DNA of 62,583 bases from Bacteroidota bacterium (GTDB taxonomy: Bacteria; Bacteroidota; Bacteroidia; 2-12-FULL-35-15): the NCBI GenBank assembly GCA_021323165.1, contig JAJTCJ010000007.1, positions 1 to 62,583 on the forward strand. The letters are read 5' to 3'. The notes below the pieces were generated by a model. It did not search any database and had not been told where the DNA came from. It saw only the letters and a list, made by a program, of their open reading frames with translations. The translations under genes were made by a program, and so were the position numbers. Shown here piece after piece: positions 41,497 through 48,756 of the stretch (position 1 is its first letter; every line of letters begins with the position of its first letter).

Positions 41497-42564
41497 ATGG
41501 AAAGAACAGTGCAATATGTGAAAACATCCGGGTTGGAAAATCTACCTGAAATGGCTTTTATTATTGGGATGGGAAGGTCAGGTACCACACTTCTTACCAA
41601 TATGTTCAATTCCCATCCTAATGTTGTTTCCACCCCCGAGAATGAGTTCCTTGTATTTGCTCATCAATCATATCTGGATAAAGATTTTAATGATAAGGAA
41701 ACTGTTGACTCTTTCCTGGATCTTCTTTCTTACAATTACAGCACTGTATTAAGTATATGGCAGCCTTCACCAGATTTGAAGAATGATATAGTAAAGCTAA
41801 AAGAAAAAAACTTCGCTAACGTTTGTAAGCTGGTTTATCTCAATTATCCTTTTGCTGGCAGGAATAAAGAAGAGGTACGTTTTATCGTTGATAAAAATCC
41901 TGTCTATTCACTCTATCTTGAAAAACTGCAGGAAATTTATCCTGTTGCTAAATACATTGTTCTTGTAAGGGATCACCGTGATAATGTCCTGTCGCGAAAA
42001 AAGTATGCAGACTCTGCTAAATCCGTTTTTGAATTGGCTGTTTCATGGAATTATTATTATGAAAAGATATTCCGCGATCTTAAAAAAAATGGTCTTGATC
42101 ATAAATTAGTGCGTTATGAAGACCTGGTAGCTGATCCGACTGCGATATTAAAAGAACTTTGTAGTTATCTGGATATAAATTATTCTGACAGGATGTTTGA
42201 GTTTCAGGATCTGTCGAAGAAGATAAAAGAACATGTAAAGGAGAATGCTGCAGATAAAGTTTATAACAAGATAAGCAAAATGCATTCTAACCTCGACAAC
42301 AATGTTACTCAAAAAAGAGTGAAGGCTTATGAGAAAGAGTTGAGTTCTGAGGAAATAGCTATTGTTAATTATGTGTGTTCTGATTTCGCATTAAAATTTG
42401 GTTACCTGGAACAGCAGGAAGTCAATGATATCAGGCCAAAGCGAAGTTGGAAATTCAATAAATTTAAATATGAATTAATTGTAAGTGTTTATTATTTATT
42501 GAAAGCTGCTTATTATAAACTGCCGGTTTCTTTTCGTATCAAAAGATTAAATAAAACAAAATAA
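41497..42564 (+). CDS. PAPS-dependent sulfotransferase (3)
   Basis: The 355-residue enzyme is homologous to the two at 32369 and 33451. The 5'-PAPS loop is IGMGRSGTTLLTNMFNSHPNV, the middle segment is VDKNPVYSLYLEKL, and the 3'-phosphate site is VLVRDHRDNVLSRKKYADS. It is divergent from the MBOAT-SGNH operon across a 111-bp shared region. Having three related but different copies around one operon points to several sulfation steps or acceptors; the acceptors are unknown. Confidence 0.88.
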   Translation: MERTVQYVKTSGLENLPEMAFIIGMGRSGTTLLTNMFNSHPNVVSTPENEFLVFAHQSYLDKDFNDKETVDSFLDLLSYNYSTVLSIWQPSPDLKNDIVKLKEKNFANVCKLVYLNYPFAGRNKEEVRFIVDKNPVYSLYLEKLQEIYPVAKYIVLVRDHRDNVLSRKKYADSAKSVFELAVSWNYYYEKIFRDLKKNGLDHKLVRYEDLVADPTAILKELCSYLDINYSDRMFEFQDLSKKIKEHVKENAADKVYNKISKMHSNLDNNVTQKRVKAYEKELSSEEIAIVNYVCSDFALKFGYLEQQEVNDIRPKRSWKFNKFKYELIVSVYYLLKAAYYKLPVSFRIKRLNKTK

Positions 42565-42572
42565 TTTTTCGC

Positions 42573-43319
42573 TCAATAAACTCTCAACAGATTTACAATA
42601 GCTATTGAGAGTCGTGAAAGCGGTTGTAATAAATGTGCTAAAGTATTTATCATTAAAGGTTTTGAAGTCAATAAGAGTTTGAACGATTCAGCTCTCTTTT
42701 GAAGAAAAAGTGAAGTTAGGACTGTTGAACAAACAAGCTTTTTTTTGTCCGCAAATTCATCCCGCATCACATCTATCAGAAAAATATACCGTGCTTTGTC
42801 CGTATTATTCCAGGCTTCGTGTTTATATGCATCTATGAACACAAGCCATTTCCCATTCTCCCAGGCCCGGATCTCATCCTTAACTTTAAAACCAACTTCA
42901 GGTAGACCGGCAGGTATTTCAATTCCTAAATGACATCTGTATATTGCATTTGTATCACCACAATGGGGCAATATTTTTGCAGCTGGCTCCAGCAGATTAA
43001 AGGATGCTGAAATAATATTCGGATATTTATTGATAAGGGAAGTAGTGAAAGGGAATTGTTTCTGATTTTTAAATAATTCAACGCTCCAGGTTTTTAATGC
43101 GATTGTTTTCCAGCTGCCTTTTTTATTAACCATGGACGTATTAAAGTAATTAGCTAACTTATGTTTGATCAAGTATTCCTGTAGTTCAAGTTGAATGTTT
43201 TTTGAATTGGAAGCCAATTCCTCAGCCCATGAAAAGTTTTCCGGGGAAATAAACGCAGGTTCATTTTCCGGATAGTTAAAACTAAAATCATATATGCTAA
43301 ACCATAATCTATGCATCAA
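42573..43319 (-). CDS. Aspartyl/asparaginyl beta-hydroxylase family dioxygenase (1)
   Basis: The 248-residue protein has the Asp_Arg_Hydrox fold region of 2-oxoglutarate/Fe(II) dioxygenases. It contains AAKILPHCGDTNAIYRCHLGIEIP, with a first iron His in LPHCG and the 2-OG-binding Arg before CHL, then WLVFIDAYKHEAWNNT with the second iron His. The family includes AspH and the lipid-A hydroxylase LpxO, so the substrate may be a peptide, lipid acyl chain or biosynthetic intermediate. It is divergent from a second family member at 43362 (42-bp gap). The two differ in sequence enough to suggest different substrates. Confidence 0.8.
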   Translation of the reverse strand: MMHRLWFSIYDFSFNYPENEPAFISPENFSWAEELASNSKNIQLELQEYLIKHKLANYFNTSMVNKKGSWKTIALKTWSVELFKNQKQFPFTTSLINKYPNIISASFNLLEPAAKILPHCGDTNAIYRCHLGIEIPAGLPEVGFKVKDEIRAWENGKWLVFIDAYKHEAWNNTDKARYIFLIDVMRDEFADKKKLVCSTVLTSLFLQKRAESFKLLLTSKPLMINTLAHLLQPLSRLSIAIVNLLRVY

Positions 43320-43361
43320 TGCTTTTTTTTTTAATTTTACTGTATATAAACTGTTCCGGGA

Positions 43362-44051
43362 ATGACTGAATTCGAATTTACAGATAAAAATCCTAAGTTC
43401 TTTTATGACCCTAAAGATTTTTCTTTTCTGAATCCTTTGATATCGGGCTTTGATATTATAAAAAAGGAATTACTCGAACTGATCGCAGAAGGTAAAGAAC
43501 AGCAATGGCTTAGGACTTTTCCCGATTATGTAAGATCGGAAGAATACAAAGCCTGGAAAGTTTTTTCATTTGTGTTCTTTAATATGCGGTTCCCTCAGAA
43601 TGCAAGGCTTTGCCCAAGAACAGCTGAACTCGTTTATTCAATCCCCCAGATACTTTCCTGTGATTATTCTTATCTCAATCCAGCAACCCATGTGCTTCCG
43701 CATAAAGGATATTCGCGTATGGTCCTGCGTTGTCATCTGCCTTTAATCGTTCCTGGTGAGGATCTTTGTGCTCTCCGGGTTGGCGATGAAACAACGCATT
43801 GGAAGGAAGGTGAACTGTTGATATTTGATGATTCATTCGAACATGAAGCATGGAATAAGACAAATGAGAAACGTGTAGTTTTGATGTTTGATATTCCTAA
43901 TCCTTTATGGGGATATACAGCTTATGAAATATCAAAATATAAAATCGAAAATATAGATGATCCGTTTTTATTGTCAATGGCTCCCAAAAATGCGTGGATA
44001 AAAAGTTTTGAAAAGGGTGTTTTTCCTTTAGAAAATTTTTCAGATCAATAG
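43362..44051 (+). CDS. Aspartyl/asparaginyl beta-hydroxylase family dioxygenase (2)
   Basis: The 229-residue member of the same family as 42573-43319 has THVLPHKGYSRMVLRCHLPLIVP with the first iron ligand and Arg, and GELLIFDDSFEHEAWNKT with the second iron His. The gene end overlaps the convergent GNAT gene by 12 bp. Placement between the glycan-type operon and the halopyrrole/sulfotransferase genes suggests hydroxylation of a shared product; direct evidence is lacking. Confidence 0.82.
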   Translation: MTEFEFTDKNPKFFYDPKDFSFLNPLISGFDIIKKELLELIAEGKEQQWLRTFPDYVRSEEYKAWKVFSFVFFNMRFPQNARLCPRTAELVYSIPQILSCDYSYLNPATHVLPHKGYSRMVLRCHLPLIVPGEDLCALRVGDETTHWKEGELLIFDDSFEHEAWNKTNEKRVVLMFDIPNPLWGYTAYEISKYKIENIDDPFLLSMAPKNAWIKSFEKGVFPLENFSDQ

Positions 44052-44654
44052 ATCATTAATTTCTTTTATGTTTTCAGCACAAATATTTCCGCTGTATTTT
44101 AATTCAGAGCCCTTTTCACTTAATATTGCTGCAGCTTTATTTAACTTAGCTCCACAAATTAAATAATCATCAATATGCAATTCGTATAGTTGGTTCTGCA
44201 CTTCTTCCTGATCAGGCACTAATTTGTAACCAAGCATTTTGTTATAATGGATCGCCCTTTCATTATCTCTAAGAATCCGTATTCGCGAAACTTTACAGAT
44301 GTTAAGTTTTACCAGCATAAAATTTAGAAGGCATAATGATGCAAATACTGCCGCAAAAGAATGGATGTATTCTTTATCCCAGATGAAAATTCCACCTTCT
44401 CCAAAACCCTTTGATGGATCATAGTTCTTTACGTTGATGAGACCTACCTGTTTGTTCTCGAATTCTATAATAAAATAATAATTGTATTTATTATTAATAG
44501 TTTGAAACCATTTTTTTTGAGCATCTTCTGTGATATGGGTTCTATATTCCATGTGATTGGCGATATCACTCTGATTCCGCCAATAACGAATAAGCTCAAT
44601 GTCTTTTTCCTGGATTCTTACAAGACGTACTCCATATTGTTCGAGGATTAGCAT
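44040..44654 (-). CDS. GNAT-family N-acyltransferase
   Basis: The 204-residue protein has GNAT features of the RimJ/PseH-like branch: N-terminal RLVRIQEKDIELIRYWRNQSDIANHM, and the acetyl-CoA region with ERAIHYNKMLGYKLV. The last ~40 residues extend beyond the usual fold. It may acylate an amino sugar with acetyl-CoA or with an acyl group from the nearby ACP. The gene overlaps the glycosyltransferase gene by 7 bp and is the last member of the six-gene minus-strand operon. Confidence 0.8.
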   Translation of the reverse strand: MLILEQYGVRLVRIQEKDIELIRYWRNQSDIANHMEYRTHITEDAQKKWFQTINNKYNYYFIIEFENKQVGLINVKNYDPSKGFGEGGIFIWDKEYIHSFAAVFASLCLLNFMLVKLNICKVSRIRILRDNERAIHYNKMLGYKLVPDQEEVQNQLYELHIDDYLICGAKLNKAAAILSEKGSELKYSGNICAENIKEINDLLI

Positions 44655-45565
44655 ATCACTTCATCTTCATTATAGCTGGGAGCATTGTTGATAGATTTTA
44701 ATGCCTGGCTGATATATTGGGCAATTATGCCGAGGCAAAGAATAATAATGCCTGTGGAAAACAGAATGCTTACAATTAGTGAGGTGTAACCTTCAACATC
44801 TATTTTCATGAAAAATTTTTTAAATAAGAAAATAATGCCAATTAAAAAATTTATACCTGCTAATAATATTCCGATGTTGGTAACAAACTTAAGTGGCAGG
44901 GTAGAAGAGAACATGATAATTGTGGAAGTCAGTTTAAAAAGCTCTGTCACATTATATCTTTTTTTCTCAATAAAATCCTTGTTGGCTTCAACGTTTACAA
45001 ATGAAAGTTTTTTTGTGTACCAGAGACATAACTCATCAATAAAAATGAATTGTTTATGATTATTGACAATTTTTTGTGTGATCGAGTTTTTAATTAAACG
45101 GAAGCTGCTTCCCTTTCCTTTATCAGGACCTTCAAGCTTTGAAAACATTTTGTAGACTGCTGTAAATAATCCTCTGAAAAAAGTCTGATTCTGCTTTTGG
45201 TATAAGCCATAAACAAGATCAGAGTTGGTTTTTTTCTGATTATCAATTAATTTTTGTATCTCCTTAGGATGAACTTCAAGATCATCATCCATTGTGATTA
45301 TAAAGTTTCCTTTTGCATATTTGAAACCGCAAACAGAAGCTGCATGCTGTCCAAAATTTTTGCTTAATCGTATTATCGTAGTATTAGAAGAATCTTTCTT
45401 GATGTTTTTTAATACTTCCCAGCTATGATCAGGGCTTGAATCATCTATATAAATAATTTCATAGCTGTATTTTTTGTCAAAAAATGAGATAATGCTTTCA
45501 TGCACTTTTTTCAGAGCGTTCTCCGCCCCATAAACCGGAATGATGATACTGTAATCTACATTCAT
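44648..45565 (-). CDS. GT2 glycosyltransferase, GtrB/DPM1-like, with C-terminal membrane helices
   Basis: The 305-residue protein has an N-terminal GT-A domain: DYSIIIPVYGAENALKKVHES, YIDDSSPDHSW, the DDD metal motif in ITMDDDLEVHPKEI, and KGSSFRLIKNSI. Two C-terminal membrane helices follow (about 230-250 and 265-290). This is the layout of enzymes that make polyprenyl-phosphate-linked sugars for later transfer outside the inner membrane. It lies between the SDR and GNAT genes, with a 1-bp gap to the SDR. A lipid-linked, possibly acylated sugar is the expected product. Confidence 0.88.
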   Translation of the reverse strand: MNVDYSIIIPVYGAENALKKVHESIISFFDKKYSYEIIYIDDSSPDHSWEVLKNIKKDSSNTTIIRLSKNFGQHAASVCGFKYAKGNFIITMDDDLEVHPKEIQKLIDNQKKTNSDLVYGLYQKQNQTFFRGLFTAVYKMFSKLEGPDKGKGSSFRLIKNSITQKIVNNHKQFIFIDELCLWYTKKLSFVNVEANKDFIEKKRYNVTELFKLTSTIIMFSSTLPLKFVTNIGILLAGINFLIGIIFLFKKFFMKIDVEGYTSLIVSILFSTGIIILCLGIIAQYISQALKSINNAPSYNEDEVIC

Positions 45566-45566
45566 A

Positions 45567-46307
45567 TCATTTGCTGTTTAATAATAATCCGCCATCCATG
45601 TTTAATGTTGTTCCGGTGATCCATCCTGATAAAGGACTTAATAGAAATGCAATTGCATTAGCAATGTCAATCGGTTCGCCAATACCAAACGGATAGCGAT
45701 TTTCAATTTCCGCTATTTCTTCCTTTGAATATATCTGTTCAGATTGTTCAAGAATATTTGTCCTTACAAGAGCCGGTGCAATAATATTTACACGTATTTT
45801 TTTTGCCGAGGCTTCTAAAGCAAAACCTCTGGTGAAAGCTTCGAGAGCTGCTTTTGAAGATGTATAAAGTGAACCTCCTGTATATGGATGATGTGCAGAA
45901 ACAGATGAAATAAAAACAACTGAAGCCTGAGGATTTATTTTTTTGAGTGACAGCAAACCACTGCTTAATAATACAGCAGATGAAAAGTTGATCATGAAAA
46001 TATCATCAATGTGTTTTTTTTTGATGAATTTAACAGGAAGGGGATTTATAATGCCGGCACAATGAACAAAGCCATCAATTGAAGGAATTTTTGAAAGTAA
46101 TTCATTAATGGAATCCTCTTTTGACAGATCTGCTGTTAATTGTTTACTTCTGTTCTTTAATAATAAATGAGTGTTGTTTAATTCCTCTTCATTACGGCCT
46201 GTTATTATTGTCTCTGCGCCAAGCTCATCACACAGAATCGCTACAGATCTTCCTATTCCGGAAGATGCACCTGTGATCAGAATTTTTTTATTTTTAAGAT
46301 CAATCAT
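45567..46307 (-). CDS. SDR oxidoreductase, FabG-like
   Basis: The 246-residue classical SDR has the NAD(P) motif ITGASSGIGRS, HCAGI (NNAG-like), the catalytic Ser in VVFISSVSA, YTSSK (Tyr and Lys of YxxxK) and APALVRTNI. It probably reduces a 3-oxoacyl-ACP or sugar ketone. It overlaps the upstream KAS III gene by 8 bp, so reduction of the condensation product to a 3-hydroxyacyl-ACP is a sensible role. Confidence 0.88.
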   Translation of the reverse strand: MIDLKNKKILITGASSGIGRSVAILCDELGAETIITGRNEEELNNTHLLLKNRSKQLTADLSKEDSINELLSKIPSIDGFVHCAGIINPLPVKFIKKKHIDDIFMINFSSAVLLSSGLLSLKKINPQASVVFISSVSAHHPYTGGSLYTSSKAALEAFTRGFALEASAKKIRVNIIAPALVRTNILEQSEQIYSKEEIAEIENRYPFGIGEPIDIANAIAFLLSPLSGWITGTTLNMDGGLLLNSK

Positions 46308-47352
46308 GCTCGATCAGATTTGTATAAACATTTTCAGATCTTAGAATCACACTGCCCCATGAAAAGCCAACACCAAAACCAGATAAGAGTAAAGTTAATT
46401 TTTTTTCCTGAAGCTCTTTTTTAAGCGAATAGCACATGGTGAGTGGAATAGAAGCAGAGCTTGTATTTCCGAATTTTTCTATAGAATAAGGAACTTTCTC
46501 AGATTCTATTTTTAACTTCTTTCTGACACTTTCATTGATCAATCTATTTGCCTGGTGAAGGATATAAAAATCGATATCATTTTTATCTGTTTTACTTTGT
46601 TCCGCCAGGGAATTAATATTCGGACCCACTTCTTTTAATGCGAAATTAAAAATATCCATTCCGTTTAATATAAGGTTCTTTTTTGACCTGCTGATGCCGG
46701 GCTCTATTTCAATAATATCTTCAAATGATTTGTCGAAAGGATTGCGTGAATGTCCATGTTCAATTATAATTGAATTTTTTCCTGAGCCATCACTTTGTAA
46801 ATTGAAATGCCAGTCTTTCACTCCCTTTATATATTCGATAAGTGTTGCACTTCCTGCATCACCAAATAAAGGGTAAGTACTTTTATCGCTGTAATTTGTG
46901 GACGTTGTAGATTTATCGCCAACAAGCAATAATGCTTTTTTTAATTGACCGCTTTGCAAAAGATTACTTACAACTGATAATCCGTAAACATATCCGGAGC
47001 AGCCGAGGTTAATGTCAAATGCAAGACAATCTTTACTAAGCCCCAGGCGATCCTGTAAAATAACAGCTGTAGTAGGGAGGTAGTAATCAGGGGATTGAGA
47101 TACAAAGATCACGAGATCAATTGAATCTGCACAATCAAATTTCTGCAAGATATCTTTTGCCGCAAGGAAGCAGAGATCTGAACAGGTTACATTTTTTTCA
47201 GCAACGCGTCTTTCTTTGATTCCTGTAGTCTTAATAAAAAGTTCCTGTTCTTCACTACTAATATGCTTATACTCCGAAGTTCTTTCTATTCCTTTAGGAA
47301 CACAACTGCAGATAGCCAGAATATTAGAATTGGATGTACTTAGGTAAGCCAC
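46300..47352 (-). CDS. 3-oxoacyl-ACP synthase III-like (KAS III) enzyme (1)
   Basis: The 350-residue thiolase-fold enzyme has the Cys-His-Asn triad in place: Cys118 (NLGCSGYVYG), His266 (LHQANRLI) and Asn296 (GNTSSASIP). It is FabH-like: it condenses an acyl-CoA with malonyl-ACP or moves acyl groups between carriers. It directly follows the small ACP gene (adjacent, no gap) and overlaps the SDR. KAS III homologues such as CloN2 also serve in pyrrole transfer in clorobiocin biosynthesis, so a link to the halopyrrole operon is possible. Fatty-acyl or 3-hydroxybutyryl synthesis for a glycan is the alternative. Confidence 0.88.
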   Translation of the reverse strand: MAYLSTSNSNILAICSCVPKGIERTSEYKHISSEEQELFIKTTGIKERRVAEKNVTCSDLCFLAAKDILQKFDCADSIDLVIFVSQSPDYYLPTTAVILQDRLGLSKDCLAFDINLGCSGYVYGLSVVSNLLQSGQLKKALLLVGDKSTTSTNYSDKSTYPLFGDAGSATLIEYIKGVKDWHFNLQSDGSGKNSIIIEHGHSRNPFDKSFEDIIEIEPGISRSKKNLILNGMDIFNFALKEVGPNINSLAEQSKTDKNDIDFYILHQANRLINESVRKKLKIESEKVPYSIEKFGNTSSASIPLTMCYSLKKELQEKKLTLLLSGFGVGFSWGSVILRSENVYTNLIEHD

Positions 47353-47586
47353 TTATTTGGTTTTTTCTATAACAATATTGTACAGATCGCGGATGGTTGA
47401 AGCAGATTTAAGATCTCCACCATTCAGTATGGTATCAAATTGAGCGTCCACGAATGCAATGATGATAAGAGCATGCATGCTGCTCCATCCTTTTATGCTT
47501 TTATAATGAGTATCAGGAGTTAAAGTTCCGGGTTCCACCTCTTCAAATTCAGTTTCCAGTTTTTGAGTAAACTCTTCAATGTTCAT
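47353..47586 (-). CDS. Acyl carrier protein with an altered DSL motif
   Basis: The 77-residue protein has ACP helices and the phosphopantetheine site GWSSMHALIII. The attachment serine is Ser36, but the normal Asp before it is Ser35, so DSL reads SSM. It is flanked by two KAS III genes. A role as the acyl carrier for this operon is likely, and it might also accept an acyl or pyrrolyl unit from the other carrier protein, as CloN1 does; this is inference. Confidence 0.85.
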   Translation of the reverse strand: MNIEEFTQKLETEFEEVEPGTLTPDTHYKSIKGWSSMHALIIIAFVDAQFDTILNGGDLKSASTIRDLYNIVIEKTK

Positions 47587-47643
47587 AATAAACTGATTAA
47601 ATCGTTTCGGTAAATATAAGCTATTATAGCAAATCTTTTTGAA

Positions 47644-48654
47644 TCACAAGTGGATGACAGTCGCTGCCCAGGACAAACCAACCCCGAATCCTGTTAATAC
47701 AATCCGGTCTCCGGGTTTGGCTACACCTCTTTTTATTGCTTCGTTCAATGCTATAGGAATAGAGGATGATACTGTATTTCCAACCTGGTCAATGTAATTA
47801 AAAACTTTATTCTCGGGTATTCCTGCTTTAATCCTGATAGCATCAATAAGAAATAAATTAGCCTGGTGAAATATAAAAAGATCAATATCTTTTATTGTAA
47901 GTTTTTCTTTTTTTAAGAGGTCGGCAATCACTATAGGGACTGTTTTTAAACCAAAAATGAATACTCCTGTGCCATTCATATAAAAGTTTGCATCACTTGT
48001 TATATTACCGTATTCATCAGTTCTTTCAACGAAAGATGTTTCTGTTATCTCATTTCTGGCACATCCGTCTTTCACAATGATCTTATTCTTTCCTTTTCCA
48101 TCGGTTCCGAAAATGAATTTTCCAATACCGCTTTTATCTCTTGAAGAAATAAGTGTTGCAGCTGCGCCATCACCAAAAACAAAAGTGGAACTTTTATCTT
48201 TTTTGTGGAATGTTTTGGTTAAAGTAGAAGAGGTTATTAATAATACATTTTCAACTCCAGAACTTTCTATCAATCCTTTGGCCAGTGATAATCCGTAAAC
48301 GAAACCACTGCAGCCAAGGTTGTAATCAAGAGCACCGCAATGTTTTGGAAGATTTAATCTATCCTGCATAATGCATGCAGTAGTGGGAGTAAAGTGATCA
48401 AATTCCTGGGCACAAAAAAGTAAGAAATCAATCGAGGAAGGTTCAATTTTGTTTTCTGTGAAGAGGAGTTGAGCAGCCTTTACTCCAAGGTCTGATGCTG
48501 TTTCATGTGATGAAACAATATGCCGTTCACTAACTCCGGTTTTAAGTAAATTTTCTTTATGGCCGAGCTCTTCTGGAAATGCATTAAAAAAATCTTCATT
48601 GCTGAAAACCTTCTCCGGTAAATGATAACTAATGGCTTTAATGAAAGCGTTCAC
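47644..48654 (-). CDS. 3-oxoacyl-ACP synthase III-like (KAS III) enzyme (2)
   Basis: This is the second FabH-like enzyme, with triad Cys115 (NLGCSGFVYG), His263 (FHQANLFL) and Asn293 (GNTVSSSIP), counted from the chosen start. The start taken is GTG at 48654, giving 336 residues and an FabH-like N-terminus (MNAFIKAISYHLPEK). A TTG at 48672 would lie inside a TAnnTTTG promoter element. It is about 57 bp upstream of the ACP gene and first in the operon. Two KAS III copies around one ACP suggest two condensation or transfer steps, or a heterodimer. Confidence 0.87.
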   Translation of the reverse strand: MNAFIKAISYHLPEKVFSNEDFFNAFPEELGHKENLLKTGVSERHIVSSHETASDLGVKAAQLLFTENKIEPSSIDFLLFCAQEFDHFTPTTACIMQDRLNLPKHCGALDYNLGCSGFVYGLSLAKGLIESSGVENVLLITSSTLTKTFHKKDKSSTFVFGDGAAATLISSRDKSGIGKFIFGTDGKGKNKIIVKDGCARNEITETSFVERTDEYGNITSDANFYMNGTGVFIFGLKTVPIVIADLLKKEKLTIKDIDLFIFHQANLFLIDAIRIKAGIPENKVFNYIDQVGNTVSSSIPIALNEAIKRGVAKPGDRIVLTGFGVGLSWAATVIHL

Positions 48655-48669
48655 GAAATTCTGTTTATG

Positions 48670-48677
48670 CAAATTTA
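48670..48677 (-). promoter_or_regulatory. Putative promoter of the KAS III-ACP operon
   Basis: On the minus strand TAAATTTG, followed by C, occupies 48677..48670, matching the Bacteroidetes -7 element. Transcription would begin near 48665, about 10 nt before the GTG start at 48654. Confidence 0.5.
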
Positions 48678-48727
48678 AAAAAATACCCTAATGAATTTTA
48701 TTTAATTCAGCATTACAAAGTATTTTA

Positions 48728-48735
48728 TAAATTTG
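48728..48735 (+). promoter_or_regulatory. Putative promoter upstream of the TMTC-like TPR gene
   Basis: TAAATTTG at 48728-48735 fits TAnnTTTG and lies 22 bp before the ATG at 48757. It is back-to-back with the operon promoter at 48670-48677. No convincing -33 TTG. Confidence 0.4.
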
Positions 48736-48756
48736 ACTGATTGCTAAAACCTCTTT

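Noticed and set aside
44040-48654. Flexirubin or aryl-polyene cluster
   Set aside because: The diagnostic genes (ketosynthase/chain-length-factor pairs, ammonia-lyase, dialkylresorcinol genes) are absent; only KAS III, ACP and SDR are present.
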